From NCBI RefSeq assembly GCF_000685075.1, contig NZ_BAYD01000081.1, forward strand, positions 1-35,618: a stretch of DNA of 35,618 nt, given 5' to 3'. The position numbers and the translations under genes were made by a program. The first letter of the stretch is position 1, and the number at the start of each line of letters is the position of its first letter. The notes below the pieces were generated by a model. That model saw only the letters and a list, made by a program, of their open reading frames with translations, did no database searches and had not been told where the DNA came from. Below, in pieces: positions 24,998 to 33,033 of this stretch. The stretch is from Paraburkholderia oxyphila NBRC 105797 (GTDB taxonomy: Bacteria; Pseudomonadota; Gammaproteobacteria; Burkholderiales; Burkholderiaceae).

Positions 24998-25015
24998 ACT
25001 TTGCACGTGCACAAC
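24998..25015. promoter_or_regulatory. parS-like site 1 (GCACGTGC core)
   Basis: ACTTTGCACGTGCACAAC combines the half-sites of the two palindromic forms seen nearby (ACTTTGCAC and GTGCACAAC). It lies 213 bp upstream of parA. The CACGTG centre is shared with the chromosomal parS consensus, but the flanks differ. Confidence 0.65.
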
Positions 25016-25134
25016 ATCTCTCGATGTTTATTCACGACACAAACAATACCAAACAATTCGCAACGATCAGATGTTCTGCTACGATTCGCGTCACATGTCG
25101 TCCAGTGTTGAAGCGTGGACGCGGACGACCTCAT

Positions 25135-25154
25135 AACTTTGCACGTGCAAAGTT
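25135..25154. promoter_or_regulatory. parS-like site 2, perfect 20-bp palindrome
   Basis: AACTTTGCACGTGCAAAGTT is a perfect palindrome 74 bp upstream of parA, centred on CACGTG. It is a likely ParB-binding centromere site and/or operator for the par operon. Confidence 0.7.
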
Positions 25155-25180
25155 TTTGCGACTGACGTTGTGTCGAAGAG

Positions 25181-25200
25181 AGTTGTGCACGTGCAAAGTT
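25181..25200. promoter_or_regulatory. parS-like site 3
   Basis: AGTTGTGCACGTGCAAAGTT is 46 bp after site 2 (centre to centre) and 27 bp before the parA start codon. It joins a TTGTGCAC half-site to a GTGCAAAG half-site. The closeness to parA suggests a regulatory as well as centromere role. Confidence 0.65.
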
Positions 25201-25227
25201 TTAACGACTACCCTCGGAGGCCCGCCT

Positions 25228-25905
25228 ATGGCGTCGAACAAGAATCCGAATCCGGCGATCATCATTCTGGTAACCAATCAGAAGGGAGGGAGCGGGAAAA
25301 CAACAACCGCGATGAATCTCTCTGCCGCTTACCACGAAGAAGGGAAGCGAGTTCTTTTGGTCGATTATGATCCGCAAAATACCCTGCTCGGCTGGTACGG
25401 GCAGGCAGACGAAACAAATCCCATCTCGGTTCCCTATCTGAACCTCGCCCAACCGGGCATTGACATCAGCAATGAGCTTGAGCAGCGCCAGTTCGACTTC
25501 GATTACATAGTGATCGACGGTCGCCCGAACCTGGAGATCAGCATGAGCGCATTGCTCCTGCTTAGCGATCTCGTGCTGGTGCCGCTACAAGCTTCTTTGG
25601 CCGATCTGCATTCGACTCAGGGTATTGTGAAAGAGATCCGCCTGGCCCAAGAGGAGCGCCCCGAGCTGAAGTTTGCGCTGGTGCTAACGATGGTGTCCGA
25701 CAAGCGGCTGCAACTCCAATTCACGAAGGACGCGATCAAGGAGCTTGGATATCCGCTCTGCAAGACAATGGTTGCCCGCCGGGAACTTCATACCCAAGCC
25801 TACGCGTTGGGGCAGACAGTGTTTGCCAGCAAATCCGTCGGATATCGGGCTGCAGCAGACGAGGCACGAAAATTAGCCGCTGAAGTTGTGAAACTCGTAT
25901 CGTAA
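25228..25905 (+). CDS. parA: Partition ATPase ParA
   Basis: 225 aa from ATG 25228, preceded by GGAGG 7 bases upstream; the frame is open to 25024 but crosses the parS-like sites. The deviant Walker A is complete (TNQKGGSGKTTTAMNLSAAY), followed by A' motif VLLVDYDPQNTL and Walker B-like FDYIVIDGRPNLEISMSALL. There is no N-terminal HTH, so it belongs to the short ParA group (type Ib-like). It would use ATP-dependent binding to the nucleoid to position ParB-bound plasmid copies. parB follows after 10 bp. Confidence 0.93.
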   Translation: MASNKNPNPAIIILVTNQKGGSGKTTTAMNLSAAYHEEGKRVLLVDYDPQNTLLGWYGQADETNPISVPYLNLAQPGIDISNELEQRQFDFDYIVIDGRPNLEISMSALLLLSDLVLVPLQASLADLHSTQGIVKEIRLAQEERPELKFALVLTMVSDKRLQLQFTKDAIKELGYPLCKTMVARRELHTQAYALGQTVFASKSVGYRAAADEARKLAAEVVKLVS

Positions 25906-25915
25906 GGAGGATCTG

Positions 25916-27055
25916 ATGGCCTCGAACAAACTAAAGCAAGCCTTCGGTCGTCAACGCACCGTTGAAACGGTCAGCGAACAAACTTCGGGTTTGGCACAAA
26001 TCCGCGAGACGCCCTCCAAGTTTGATCACGCCAGGCGCGCTCTAGCGCACGCGTCGGGTGCTGGGTTGACACAGGCCCCAGCCACGGCGATACCGCCGGG
26101 GCGTGAATCGTCCGTCCATATCTCGATCGGCAGCCTTGATTCTGCGAGTCCGGAATATCGGGAATGGTGTATGGCGAACGGCTATCGCCCTGGAACCAAC
26201 ATCGAAATTCCCCTAGGGAAGCTCAAGGCGTCTCGTTATAACGCGCGGCATTTTTATCTTCCTTCGCAACTTCAAGAGCTGGTTGCGAACATCGCCGAGC
26301 ATAAGCAGCAACAGCCCATCCATGTGACGCCGGACTACAACAATCCGGGTTCCTTCTTTGTTACGGATGGCGGCCGTCGCTGGCGAGCGCTTGAAGCACT
26401 GAAGAGTCCGCATGTCATCGCACTGGTGGTTGATGTCCCACTTGGCGTGCAGAGCTATAAGCTGTCGTACGATCTCAACGTCACGAAGGAAGATCAGACA
26501 CCGTTCGATGACGCGGTGAAGTGGAAAAGCCTACTGGAAGACGGCACGTTCAAGAGCGCTCGCGAGCTTGGCGAGGTTTTAGGCATTGCAGAAGGGGAGA
26601 TCTCGAAGACCTTATCGCTGGCCGAGCTTCCTGAAAGCCTCCTTGAACTCATGGTCGCCATACCCGCAGAAGAGATGGGGTTGCGCAAGGCATACGAGGT
26701 CGGTCGGTACTGGCAGATCAGTGGACGTGACGACGTCGCCACGGCAAAGCTAATCCAGAACATCGCCGGCGGCGACTATGCCATCAAGCGCGTGCAAGCG
26801 GTGATTGCCGGGTTGAAAGCATCGTCGGGAGGTATCAAGGCGAACTCTCGACCTGTCTTCAATCGCCGCGTCGATTTCCGTTTGCCGAATGGCAAGGATG
26901 CGGGCAGTCTCAAGACTTATGGTGATGATCGCCTTGATCTCCGGGTTTCAGGTCTTCCGATCGACGTTCGTGACAAGCTGCAGGACGTCATTCAGGAAGC
27001 TCTGCAGCGATTCGTTGCGTCGAAACCAGGTGTCGATAAAGCGGAGGAGCAGTGA
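25916..27055 (+). CDS. parB: Partition DNA-binding protein ParB
   Basis: 379 aa, with AAGGAGG 6 bases before the ATG. A variable N-terminus (~95 residues) is followed by the ParB/Srx domain: IPLGKLKASRYNARHFYLPS, then LVANIAEHKQQQPIHVTP and the CTP-binding box DGGRRWRALEAL (the usual GERR is GGRR here). The HTH region follows (TPFDDAVKWKSLLEDG, then SARELGEVLGIAEGEISKTL). The C-terminal part (LRVSGLPIDVRDKLQDVIQE) is probably the dimerisation domain. It should load at the GCACGTGC sites around the operon. Its stop overlaps the start of the next gene (GTGA). Confidence 0.92.
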   Translation: MASNKLKQAFGRQRTVETVSEQTSGLAQIRETPSKFDHARRALAHASGAGLTQAPATAIPPGRESSVHISIGSLDSASPEYREWCMANGYRPGTNIEIPLGKLKASRYNARHFYLPSQLQELVANIAEHKQQQPIHVTPDYNNPGSFFVTDGGRRWRALEALKSPHVIALVVDVPLGVQSYKLSYDLNVTKEDQTPFDDAVKWKSLLEDGTFKSARELGEVLGIAEGEISKTLSLAELPESLLELMVAIPAEEMGLRKAYEVGRYWQISGRDDVATAKLIQNIAGGDYAIKRVQAVIAGLKASSGGIKANSRPVFNRRVDFRLPNGKDAGSLKTYGDDRLDLRVSGLPIDVRDKLQDVIQEALQRFVASKPGVDKAEEQ

Positions 27056-28167
27056 CTCCGGCCGCTAGCGTTGAACCAGGCGCTCGGATGCTCGCATTCT
27101 GCGTGGGCGCAATGGCTACGGGTGCGTCGATTGCGATTACCGTGCTTGCCGGCAGCGAGCGCGGCGGCACGCCCGCCGAACAACTGATCTGGATAGCCAT
27201 CGGCCTCTCGCTGTTGTTCGGCGCTCACTTGATTCCTGCAATTGCTCGGGGTTCTAAACGAGGAGTTCGTCTCGTTGCTTTCGTCTTGTGGCTGGCCGCG
27301 ATGGTCTCGACCGGCTACACGCATGGGACGTTCTTCCTCGCGGCACAGCAGCACGCCGGAGATAATCGGGCTGGGCAGGTGAGTGTTCCGGAAGTCGCGC
27401 GCGAAGAGTCATCAACGAGCAACGCTATTTCCTCGCTGTTGCGGCAGCAAGCGAAGGTAGAAGGCGCACTGAATCAGTCGATGCTTATCAAGTGCGGCAA
27501 TGATTGCCGGGCGTTGAACCTACGACGCCAGACCCTTCGCGGTCAGCTCGATTCGATTAAGGGGCAGATCGAAGAGGCCCGACGTGTAGAGCGGAATGAA
27601 GACCTTGAAGCGGCTGAACGCGCTCGTGCTCTCTCACGGCGGGAGGCACAACGCGGAGATCCTGTGTCGACGAAGTTGGCCGCCTGGTTCGGCGTACCAA
27701 CGGCGAAGATCGATCTTGCCTTGGCGATCTTCTTCGGCTGGCTTCTGGAAGGCATCGCATGCTTTTCTTGGTATGTGAGCCTGTCGAGTTCGAGATCCGC
27801 GCAAGTGCAGGCTTCTGACTCAGGCACGGTCACGGGAAAGGCGCCGAAGCCTACGCCTCGGGCTTTCACTTATAACGCCTCGTATCTGGCCGCGAATGAT
27901 TCCGACGGGCGCGCGCATGTTCAGGAGGGGAACGATTTGAACCCTGTGTCTGAGTTGGCTTCGAGCGCGGAGGTGATTGGAGTGGGTCATGCGCGGCCGG
28001 AGGTGGATGAAGAAACGCTGCTGCGCGAGGCCCTTGAGGCTGGCGCTGCGACAAACTCGATCGCTGACATTGTCAGAGTGCTGGGCTGCAGTGAAAGTCG
28101 AGCGCTCGCCTTGAGACGTCAAATTGCTACGACTAGCCCCCAATTGCTGATGGTATGTGGCGGGTAG
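27052..28167 (+). CDS. Membrane protein in the parAB operon, with coiled coil and HTH-like tail
   Basis: 371 aa from GTG 27052, which overlaps the parB stop, so translation is coupled to parB. Three hydrophobic segments lie at about 13-33, 45-65 and 73-98. A charged coiled-coil-like stretch follows at about 115-200 with Cys148 and Cys152, then a fourth membrane segment at 220-242 (LALAIFFGWLLEGIACFSWY) and a ~130-residue tail. With the N-terminus inside, the coiled coil would be periplasmic and the tail cytoplasmic. The tail ends in SIADIVRVLGCSESRALALR, which looks like a helix-turn-helix. I do not recognise the family. Enclosure between parB and the last parS-like site suggests a role in segregation or plasmid anchoring (inference). 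Confidence 0.82.
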   Translation: MTPAASVEPGARMLAFCVGAMATGASIAITVLAGSERGGTPAEQLIWIAIGLSLLFGAHLIPAIARGSKRGVRLVAFVLWLAAMVSTGYTHGTFFLAAQQHAGDNRAGQVSVPEVAREESSTSNAISSLLRQQAKVEGALNQSMLIKCGNDCRALNLRRQTLRGQLDSIKGQIEEARRVERNEDLEAAERARALSRREAQRGDPVSTKLAAWFGVPTAKIDLALAIFFGWLLEGIACFSWYVSLSSSRSAQVQASDSGTVTGKAPKPTPRAFTYNASYLAANDSDGRAHVQEGNDLNPVSELASSAEVIGVGHARPEVDEETLLREALEAGAATNSIADIVRVLGCSESRALALRRQIATTSPQLLMVCGG

Positions 28168-28178
28168 CTGGTCATCGC

Positions 28179-28208
28179 AGGCCTGTTGTGCACGTGCACA
28201 ACAGGCCT
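28179..28208. promoter_or_regulatory. parS-like site 4, perfect 30-bp palindrome
   Basis: A perfect 30-bp palindrome centred on CACGTG, with inner sequence TTGTGCACGTGCACAA and outer arms AGGCCTG/CAGGCCT, starts 12 bp after the stop of the par operon. It is the longest of the four related sites and closes the par locus. As RNA it would form a stable stem, so it may also end transcription, though no T-run follows. Confidence 0.7.
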
Positions 28209-29511
28209 CGCGTACTGCAATCCATCAACACGTTGCGATTCGCAGCCCGCCGCAGCTGGCCGAGCACCATCTGCACGCTATCGATGAGCCTTTCAGTTGA
28301 GGGAGCCTCGGTGCCGAACAATATCGGACTGAGCATCCAGCACGACTCGCCCGAGTTGGTCTACAAGCCGAGTGCCTCGATAGATTGGCATGGCAGCAGG
28401 CGAGCGCTTCACTTCGCAGTGCGCTCCTCCGGCCCTCTGAAACGTCCAAAATTGTGCCTGTGGCACGCAACTAACCGTCGGGCGCACAACGCGCCTAAAT
28501 GGCGCCTGACGGCGCGATAGGGCCACGGTCGGGCAAGGTGGCCTTGGCGGTCGGTTCGGGGCGAAACTTGGCCGGGGTGCGCGACGGGGATTTCGACTGC
28601 GGTGATGCGCGGCGGGCGTAGATCAGATGGCTTCGAGTGTCGCTCGATGACTCATGCCAACCTTCGGTCCGTGAAACACTGGGAGAAAATCTCGAAAGTC
28701 TCTCAAGGCTTATGCTGCGGGGAGTTTCGTCGATTCTCGGAAATTGTTTCACGGAAACGCGTGTTGAAAAGTGGAAAAACAGGACCAGAAGACTGGCATG
28801 TCCACGTTAGAGCATGCTTGCTGGTCGCTCGTAGTGAATGCTACGTAATTTGTAATGAGGTGCAGCGAGCCGGAGCGGGCGGTTTTTTGCGACCTCAGCT
28901 GCTCTTGTGGTGAGCATTTCCTCCAAGGCGAAAGACCACCGCCGTTAGTATCGGAAGGGCACCCCGCCGGACTGACTTTTCTCCAATCGTCTGCTGCGCA
29001 TACTGCCGTTTTGAATCTCGTGGATCGGGAAGCGCGAGGGATAACAAGCCGCGTGGACAGTGCAGTATCGTTAGCACCGCCGCAGTCTTGGTTTGTATTC
29101 GGTCGGCGCGACACGTTAGCGAAGTGCGTGCATCCGCCAGAGCATTCGACATTGCACACACTGGTGCTTCTCGATTTCGCGGTACTCGCCGGTGCCGATG
29201 CAAGCAATATCAGTCGCATCGAACCCGAGTACATTCCCAAGTACGAACGCGTGGAATTGCTGCCCTCGGTTTGTCACGCACTGCAGGTTCCGGTGCGCCC
29301 ACGCAAGGAACATCGTGCTATCTCCCTTCGCAGCTTGTTGCCGACTTTCTCGTCTCGCGGAACCGACCGCGTTTCGACGGCGCTCTATTTGCCTCGATCC
29401 AGATAGACAGGCAGGGGGGGCGGGGCGATCGTGGTGGACCCGGCCACGCCGCCCTATCTGCACAAGGCATCGTTCTACGTGGGCACGACCCGATATCATG
29501 ATGGCAACCAC
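28209..29511. other. Gene-poor stretch with an XRE-like relic
   Basis: No frame in these ~1.3 kb is convincing; overlapping long frames on both strands at 28749-29240 and 28855-29406 are not family members I know. Within the + frame, about 29160-29300 encodes LLDFAVLAGADASNISRIEP and LPSVCHALQVPV, matching the second half of an XRE-type HTH (LA..AGVDRSYISRIERG...L..IA.AL.V.L). It has no intact N-terminal half, so it is probably a decayed regulator. Confidence 0.4.
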
Positions 29512-29520
29512 GGAGGTGCG

Positions 29521-29712
29521 ATGAAAGTCGTCCGCAGCAAGCGTCTCGATAACGTCCTGAAAGATCCGAAGGCAGCCGAGCAGCTTCGCGCGTTTTTGGC
29601 GTCGGCCTCGCTAACCCAGCCGAGCGACGTCGAGATCACGACCCGCGATTGCAAGGGCAACCTTGTCTGTTATCTGCCTCGACTCGTCCGTGTGGCCGGG
29701 GCGGGCGCGTGA
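29521..29712 (+). CDS. Small protein of unknown function (63 aa)
   Basis: ATG 29521 follows GGAGG (29512-29516) at a short spacing. The product starts MKVVRSKRLDNVLKDPKAAE, is charged and helical in its first half and more beta-like afterwards (VEITTRDCKGNLVCYLP), with two Cys. No signal or membrane segment. It is isolated among gene-poor DNA. Codon use is high GC3, which supports coding. Confidence 0.6.
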   Translation: MKVVRSKRLDNVLKDPKAAEQLRAFLASASLTQPSDVEITTRDCKGNLVCYLPRLVRVAGAGA

Positions 29713-29799
29713 CGACGTCCCTTCCGGGCGCGCCGTTTTCGCATGCGAAATCCGCCGGGCGACAAACTCACGATTATGCGCCAAGCGCGCGGTGTCACG

Positions 29800-29921
29800 G
29801 ATCGCGGTTATGGAGCCATTCCGTGATCGGCGTAATGGGCCACCGGATGATCGGCGCGTAGGCGCCAGCACAGGATCGGCGCAAAGGCGCCATTCTGTGA
29901 TCGGCGTAATGGAGCCTCCCG
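29800..29921. repeat. Tandem repeat, five copies with 24-25 bp period
   Basis: Units start at 29800, 29825, 29849, 29874 and 29899. The consensus core is GATCGGCGTAATGGAGCC followed by 6-7 variable bases; the first copy is the most diverged (GATCGCGGTTATGGAGCC). The copies lie in a ~640-bp stretch (29713-30351) without a supported gene. Multiple direct repeats of this size occur at the ends of some IS21-type elements and in plasmid iterons; no transposase is next to these. Confidence 0.7.
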
Positions 29922-30351
29922 TTGCCCGGGCATCATGCGTCGGTCGCCCGAAGGATATCTGCAAATGCAACGAGCGGATTGCGTGCATCAACGATGCTCG
30001 TCAGCATTGCCGGCCTTCTGTATCCGCTTTGCAAGCTGCCGGCCGTCGGCGTCAGTACGTGGAGCTTGTGTCAGCCTATCAAGCTTGTAGCAAAGCTGAA
30101 GTTCCTTCATCCGAAAATATTCGAACGCGCTTGCCCCATAAGGTGACCGCAATGTCGACGGTCTCACTTTTGTGGTCCTGCGTATCGATATATGCCTTGC
30201 AGTCTGGGCCTCAAACGAACATTGCAGCCCATATAGGTTGAAAGTGTTCTGCTTGAACCGCCGCGTCGATCACACCCAGGCGCGAGCGCAGCTTGATTAG
30301 CCACACTGTAGGGGAATACATTGTGTTTGTTAGAGCCTTCTCAGATGCCGA

Positions 30352-30963
30352 CTATGCGTCAGCCAGTGACCGCAGGAATGTTGGAACCTTGATCTTGCTG
30401 ATCGTCTGCAATCGGGCCATGAGAGCGTGATCGATCCGGGCTAGTCCGTAAGTTTCCGTAATGTCGCGTTGCAGTCGACACCAGAGGTGACAGGCCATCT
30501 CGGCGTCGACCATTGCCCGGTGAGCACGGCCTGCTGTCGGCAACCGCAGCATCTCCGTCAGGCTGGATAAGCGGTGACTTTGAGCTTGCGGGTAGATACG
30601 CCTTGCCACCAGCATCGTGCACGCAAACGACTGTTCCGTTGCGAGGCCGAGAAGCCCAAGTTCTGCCTGCCAAAACCTCCTGTCGAACCCGGCGTTGTGG
30701 GCGACGGCCGGATGTTTGCCGACAAACTTTACCGCTTCACCCATTACCTTTGAGGCCGGAGGCGCTGACGCGATCATGTCGTTTGTGATCCCGGTGAGAG
30801 CGACGACATCGGACGGTATGCGTCTTCCCGCATTCATCAAACTCTGGAAGCGGTCGATGATTTCGCCGTCACGTAGAAGAATGACAGCAATTTCGGTGGC
30901 GCGGTCTCCCATGGCAGGGGACAGCCCCGTCGTTTCAAAGTCCAGAACCGCGACAGTCTGCAT
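30352..30963 (-). CDS. DEDDh 3'-5' exonuclease (DnaQ/epsilon-like)
   Basis: 203 aa from ATG 30963, chosen for AGGA 7 bases upstream; ATG 30984 and TTG 31002 are alternatives. All exonuclease motifs are present: Exo I VLDFETTGLSP (Asp, Glu), Exo II AVAHNAGFDRRFW (Asp), and Exo III HRAMVDAEMACHLW (His, Asp). There is no polymerase or helicase fusion, so it is a stand-alone exonuclease of the DNA polymerase III epsilon/RNase T type. It may proofread or trim DNA for the plasmid. It is flanked on both sides by gene-poor DNA. Confidence 0.9.
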   Translation of the reverse strand: MQTVAVLDFETTGLSPAMGDRATEIAVILLRDGEIIDRFQSLMNAGRRIPSDVVALTGITNDMIASAPPASKVMGEAVKFVGKHPAVAHNAGFDRRFWQAELGLLGLATEQSFACTMLVARRIYPQAQSHRLSSLTEMLRLPTAGRAHRAMVDAEMACHLWCRLQRDITETYGLARIDHALMARLQTISKIKVPTFLRSLADA

Positions 30964-31002
30964 GGCTAAATCCTGTTGCTTCATACTACATTTCTTGATC
31001 AA

Positions 31003-31286
31003 GCCGGGAGGTTATCATCTTCTAGCTCCAGAGAGACTCGTTCGGCCCGGGAAGCAATCATCTCCGCCAGTTCACCATTTTGCCTGGCACGAACGATGTC
31101 CCCACAGGTGGCCCTCCCGATTATCGAAACCCGCGCGAATGGCATTGAGCCGCTCATCGGTGAAGCACTGTCAGATCAAAACCCGTTCAATCAGTCGGGC
31201 GTCGCCTGCGCACAGTATGGGGAGGCCCAGGCGCTCGCTCTGAGCACGGATTCAGCGCTTCCCAAACGGCACGCGAAAAGAGGGTG
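31003..31286. other. Stretch with no supported gene
   Basis: Between the exonuclease and the HTH relic I see no family match, RNA gene or strong repeat. The overlapping + frames covering this part (30617-31243, 30976-31635) lack a recognisable product and a ribosome site. The exonuclease promoter should lie at its left end. Confidence 0.4.
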
Positions 31287-31444
31287 GCGAATGCTCGCAA
31301 GGCCTGGGCGCCGACGGCAGACGAGCGCTTGCGCAAAAAGCATTCGAGGCAGGCGTCGATGTGAAGGAGTTGGCCGTGCAACATGGCCGCACGACCGGTG
31401 CGATCAAGTCGAGCCTTGTCAAACGCGGGCGCGTCGAACGGTAA
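31287..31444 (+). pseudogene. Frameshifted small HTH/Myb-like DNA-binding protein
   Basis: The text ANARKAWAPTADERLRK in one frame continues, one base shifted, as KAFEAGVDVKELAVQHGRTT, then GAIKSSLVKRGRVER and a stop at 31442-31444. Together they give the familiar pattern W-x-x-D-x-x-L-x-x-A-F-x-x-G-x-x-x-x-E-L-A-x-x-H-G-R-T-x-G-A-I-x-S-R-L of small HTH modules. The shift falls in an A-run (CAAAAAG, 31333-31339). A native upstream part is not evident, so this is a remnant unless the shift is a sequencing error. Confidence 0.5.
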
Positions 31445-31832
31445 AGCTAGAAGCAGACCTGCTGGCACCAGATGTCGCCGCTAGATCGAAGCGAACACCG
31501 CGTGCGGGGACATACAAAGTAGCGAAAGAGCGCCAGGCGGAAAGAGTCATCCCCTCATGTCTGCGCGACAACCCGCATTCATTCTCTGCAGGCATTGCAC
31601 GCATAGAGAGAAAAGAGCATTTCAGGCCAAAGTAACTTGCATACGGGCTCGAACTGAGTCCGGGGCCGCGCGCGTATCAGGGCCGGTGCCTCCCGGTTTG
31701 CGCGTGCTGGTCTTTAACGACATAATCGGCATCGCGACGATGGCGTCACTCGTGACGCATTGCAATGAACTTCGATGTACCAGGGAAGTTTCACAATCGC
31801 ATATACGGCAAACCTCACAGGGAGGGAAGGCA
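31445..31832. other. Region upstream of the first H-NS gene
   Basis: About 390 bp with no supported gene. It should contain the promoter of the H-NS gene; GGAGG at 31821-31825 is its ribosome site. I did not find a confident -35/-10 pair. Confidence 0.4.
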
Positions 31833-32438
31833 ATGGCAACTTTGGATGCAATCAACTTGAAGATAGCAAAGCTCCAGAAGCAGGCGGCAACGATCGCTGA
31901 AAAGCAGAACTCGGTCGGACTGACCAAAATCCGTGATCTGATGCACAAGTACGCGCTGACCGTCGCCGACATCGAAAGTTTTGTCGGGAAAAAGCGCGGC
32001 AGAAAGCCCTCAGCGCTGGCCGCGGAAGGGGCGGGGAAAGCTCCGCGGGCAAGCGTGCATCACGTCGAACCCAAATATATGGATCCGAAGACGGGCGCGA
32101 CGTGGAGCGGCCGCGGGCGAGCGCCACTCTGGATCCGCGACGTGAAGAACCGGTCGAAATTCCTCATCGAAGCAGGCGTGAAGACGGACGCCCCTGAGGC
32201 AAAGGCGGCTCCAGCGAAAAAGGCAACTGCGAAGGCCGCCGCAGCGAAAAAGGCCGTCGCGCGGAGAGTCGCCACGAAGAAGGCAACGATTGGCCGCGCG
32301 GCCTCGCCGGCAAACGGTACGCGTGCGCGCAAAGCCACGGCGCCCGTAAAGAAGGCGGCGGCGCCGCGCAAGGTCGCGGCGAAAAAGGCGCCAATGGCGG
32401 TTGAGGTCGCTGCCGCGCCTGAAGCGGCCGCCCAGTAA
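31833..32438 (+). CDS. H-NS family protein with a histone-H1-like Lys/Ala tail
   Basis: 201 aa from ATG 31833 with GGAGG 7 bases upstream. Residues 1-50 form the N-terminal oligomerisation coiled coil (INLKIAKLQKQAATIAEKQN). The DNA-binding domain is at about 80-110 with KYMDPKTGATWSGRGRAPLW, the H-NS/Bv3F/MvaT-like AT-hook core of Burkholderiales. After ~110 comes a long tail of Lys/Ala repeats (APAKKATAKAAAAKKAVARR and similar) ending in an acidic-free Ala-rich stretch. This tail resembles eukaryotic H1 and AlgP/Hc-type proteins and roughly doubles the usual ~95-100 aa length. Such proteins silence AT-rich acquired DNA; the tail should add non-specific DNA binding or bridging. A short H-NS follows 300 bp downstream. 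Confidence 0.9.
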   Translation: MATLDAINLKIAKLQKQAATIAEKQNSVGLTKIRDLMHKYALTVADIESFVGKKRGRKPSALAAEGAGKAPRASVHHVEPKYMDPKTGATWSGRGRAPLWIRDVKNRSKFLIEAGVKTDAPEAKAAPAKKATAKAAAAKKAVARRVATKKATIGRAASPANGTRARKATAPVKKAAAPRKVAAKKAPMAVEVAAAPEAAAQ

Positions 32439-32736
32439 TTCTTGATACGGTCGTAGGCAAGTTGCGTGGTCGCCGTGCAGCGCCGACGACCCGCTCGGCC
32501 GAGCTAACCGCTTCAGCCGGCAGACACTCGCTCTGCCGGTGACTTGTCCCGTCCCGTCTGCGATCCGGCGATGCAATCTGCAGCCCCGCGTCGATCGTTG
32601 ACCGGCGGCAATCCAGCATCCTGACCTCATCCTGGCTGTCACCTTCCGGCTCGGCTGGCAGCACGTCCACGCAGCAATCAACGTCGTCCCAAAGTCTCTA
32701 TCATTGCCTTGCGGGGTCCACAAGAGGAGGCAGACC

Positions 32737-33033
32737 GTGGCAACCTATAAAGAATTGAAGCTCCAAATGGCCGAACTTCAGGTTCAGCTGACTGCCGCGC
32801 GTCAGGCGGAGTTTCAGGCCGCACTCGAAGACATCCGGGCCAAGGTTGCGGAGTACGGATTCACGGAGCAGGAGATTTTTGGCCGCCGTCGTGGCAGAAG
32901 TCAAACTCCAAATAGCCTGTCGCCCGCCAAATATCGTGATCCGCAGAGCGGCGCGACCTGGTCGGGGAGGGGGCGAGCACCCAACTGGCTCAAGGACGCC
33001 AAAAACCGTGACAGGTTTCTGGTTTCAGACTGA
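32737..33033 (+). CDS. Short H-NS family protein
   Basis: 98 aa from GTG 32737, set by AGGAGG at 32725-32730; the in-frame ATG at 32704 lies before this site. The layout is standard: N-terminal coiled coil (YKELKLQMAELQVQLTAARQ), linker with GRRRGRSQTP, and C-terminal PAKYRDPQSGATWSGRGRAP followed by NWLKDAKNRDRF. It shares the C-terminal motif with the upstream tailed H-NS but has no Lys/Ala tail, so the two may form mixed oligomers through their coiled coils. No terminator between them was identified; the 298-bp gap suggests a separate promoter. Confidence 0.9.
   Translation: MATYKELKLQMAELQVQLTAARQAEFQAALEDIRAKVAEYGFTEQEIFGRRRGRSQTPNSLSPAKYRDPQSGATWSGRGRAPNWLKDAKNRDRFLVSD

Noticed and set aside
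28749..29406. 163-aa (-) and 183-aa (+) overlapping frames as intact genes
   Set aside because: Neither has a credible start or domain over its length; only a short XRE-like relic is visible in the + frame.
32010..32723. 237-aa open frame on the - strand
   Set aside because: Antisense to the Lys/Ala tail of the first H-NS gene; its Arg/Leu-rich sequence is explained by the complement of Lys/Ala codons.
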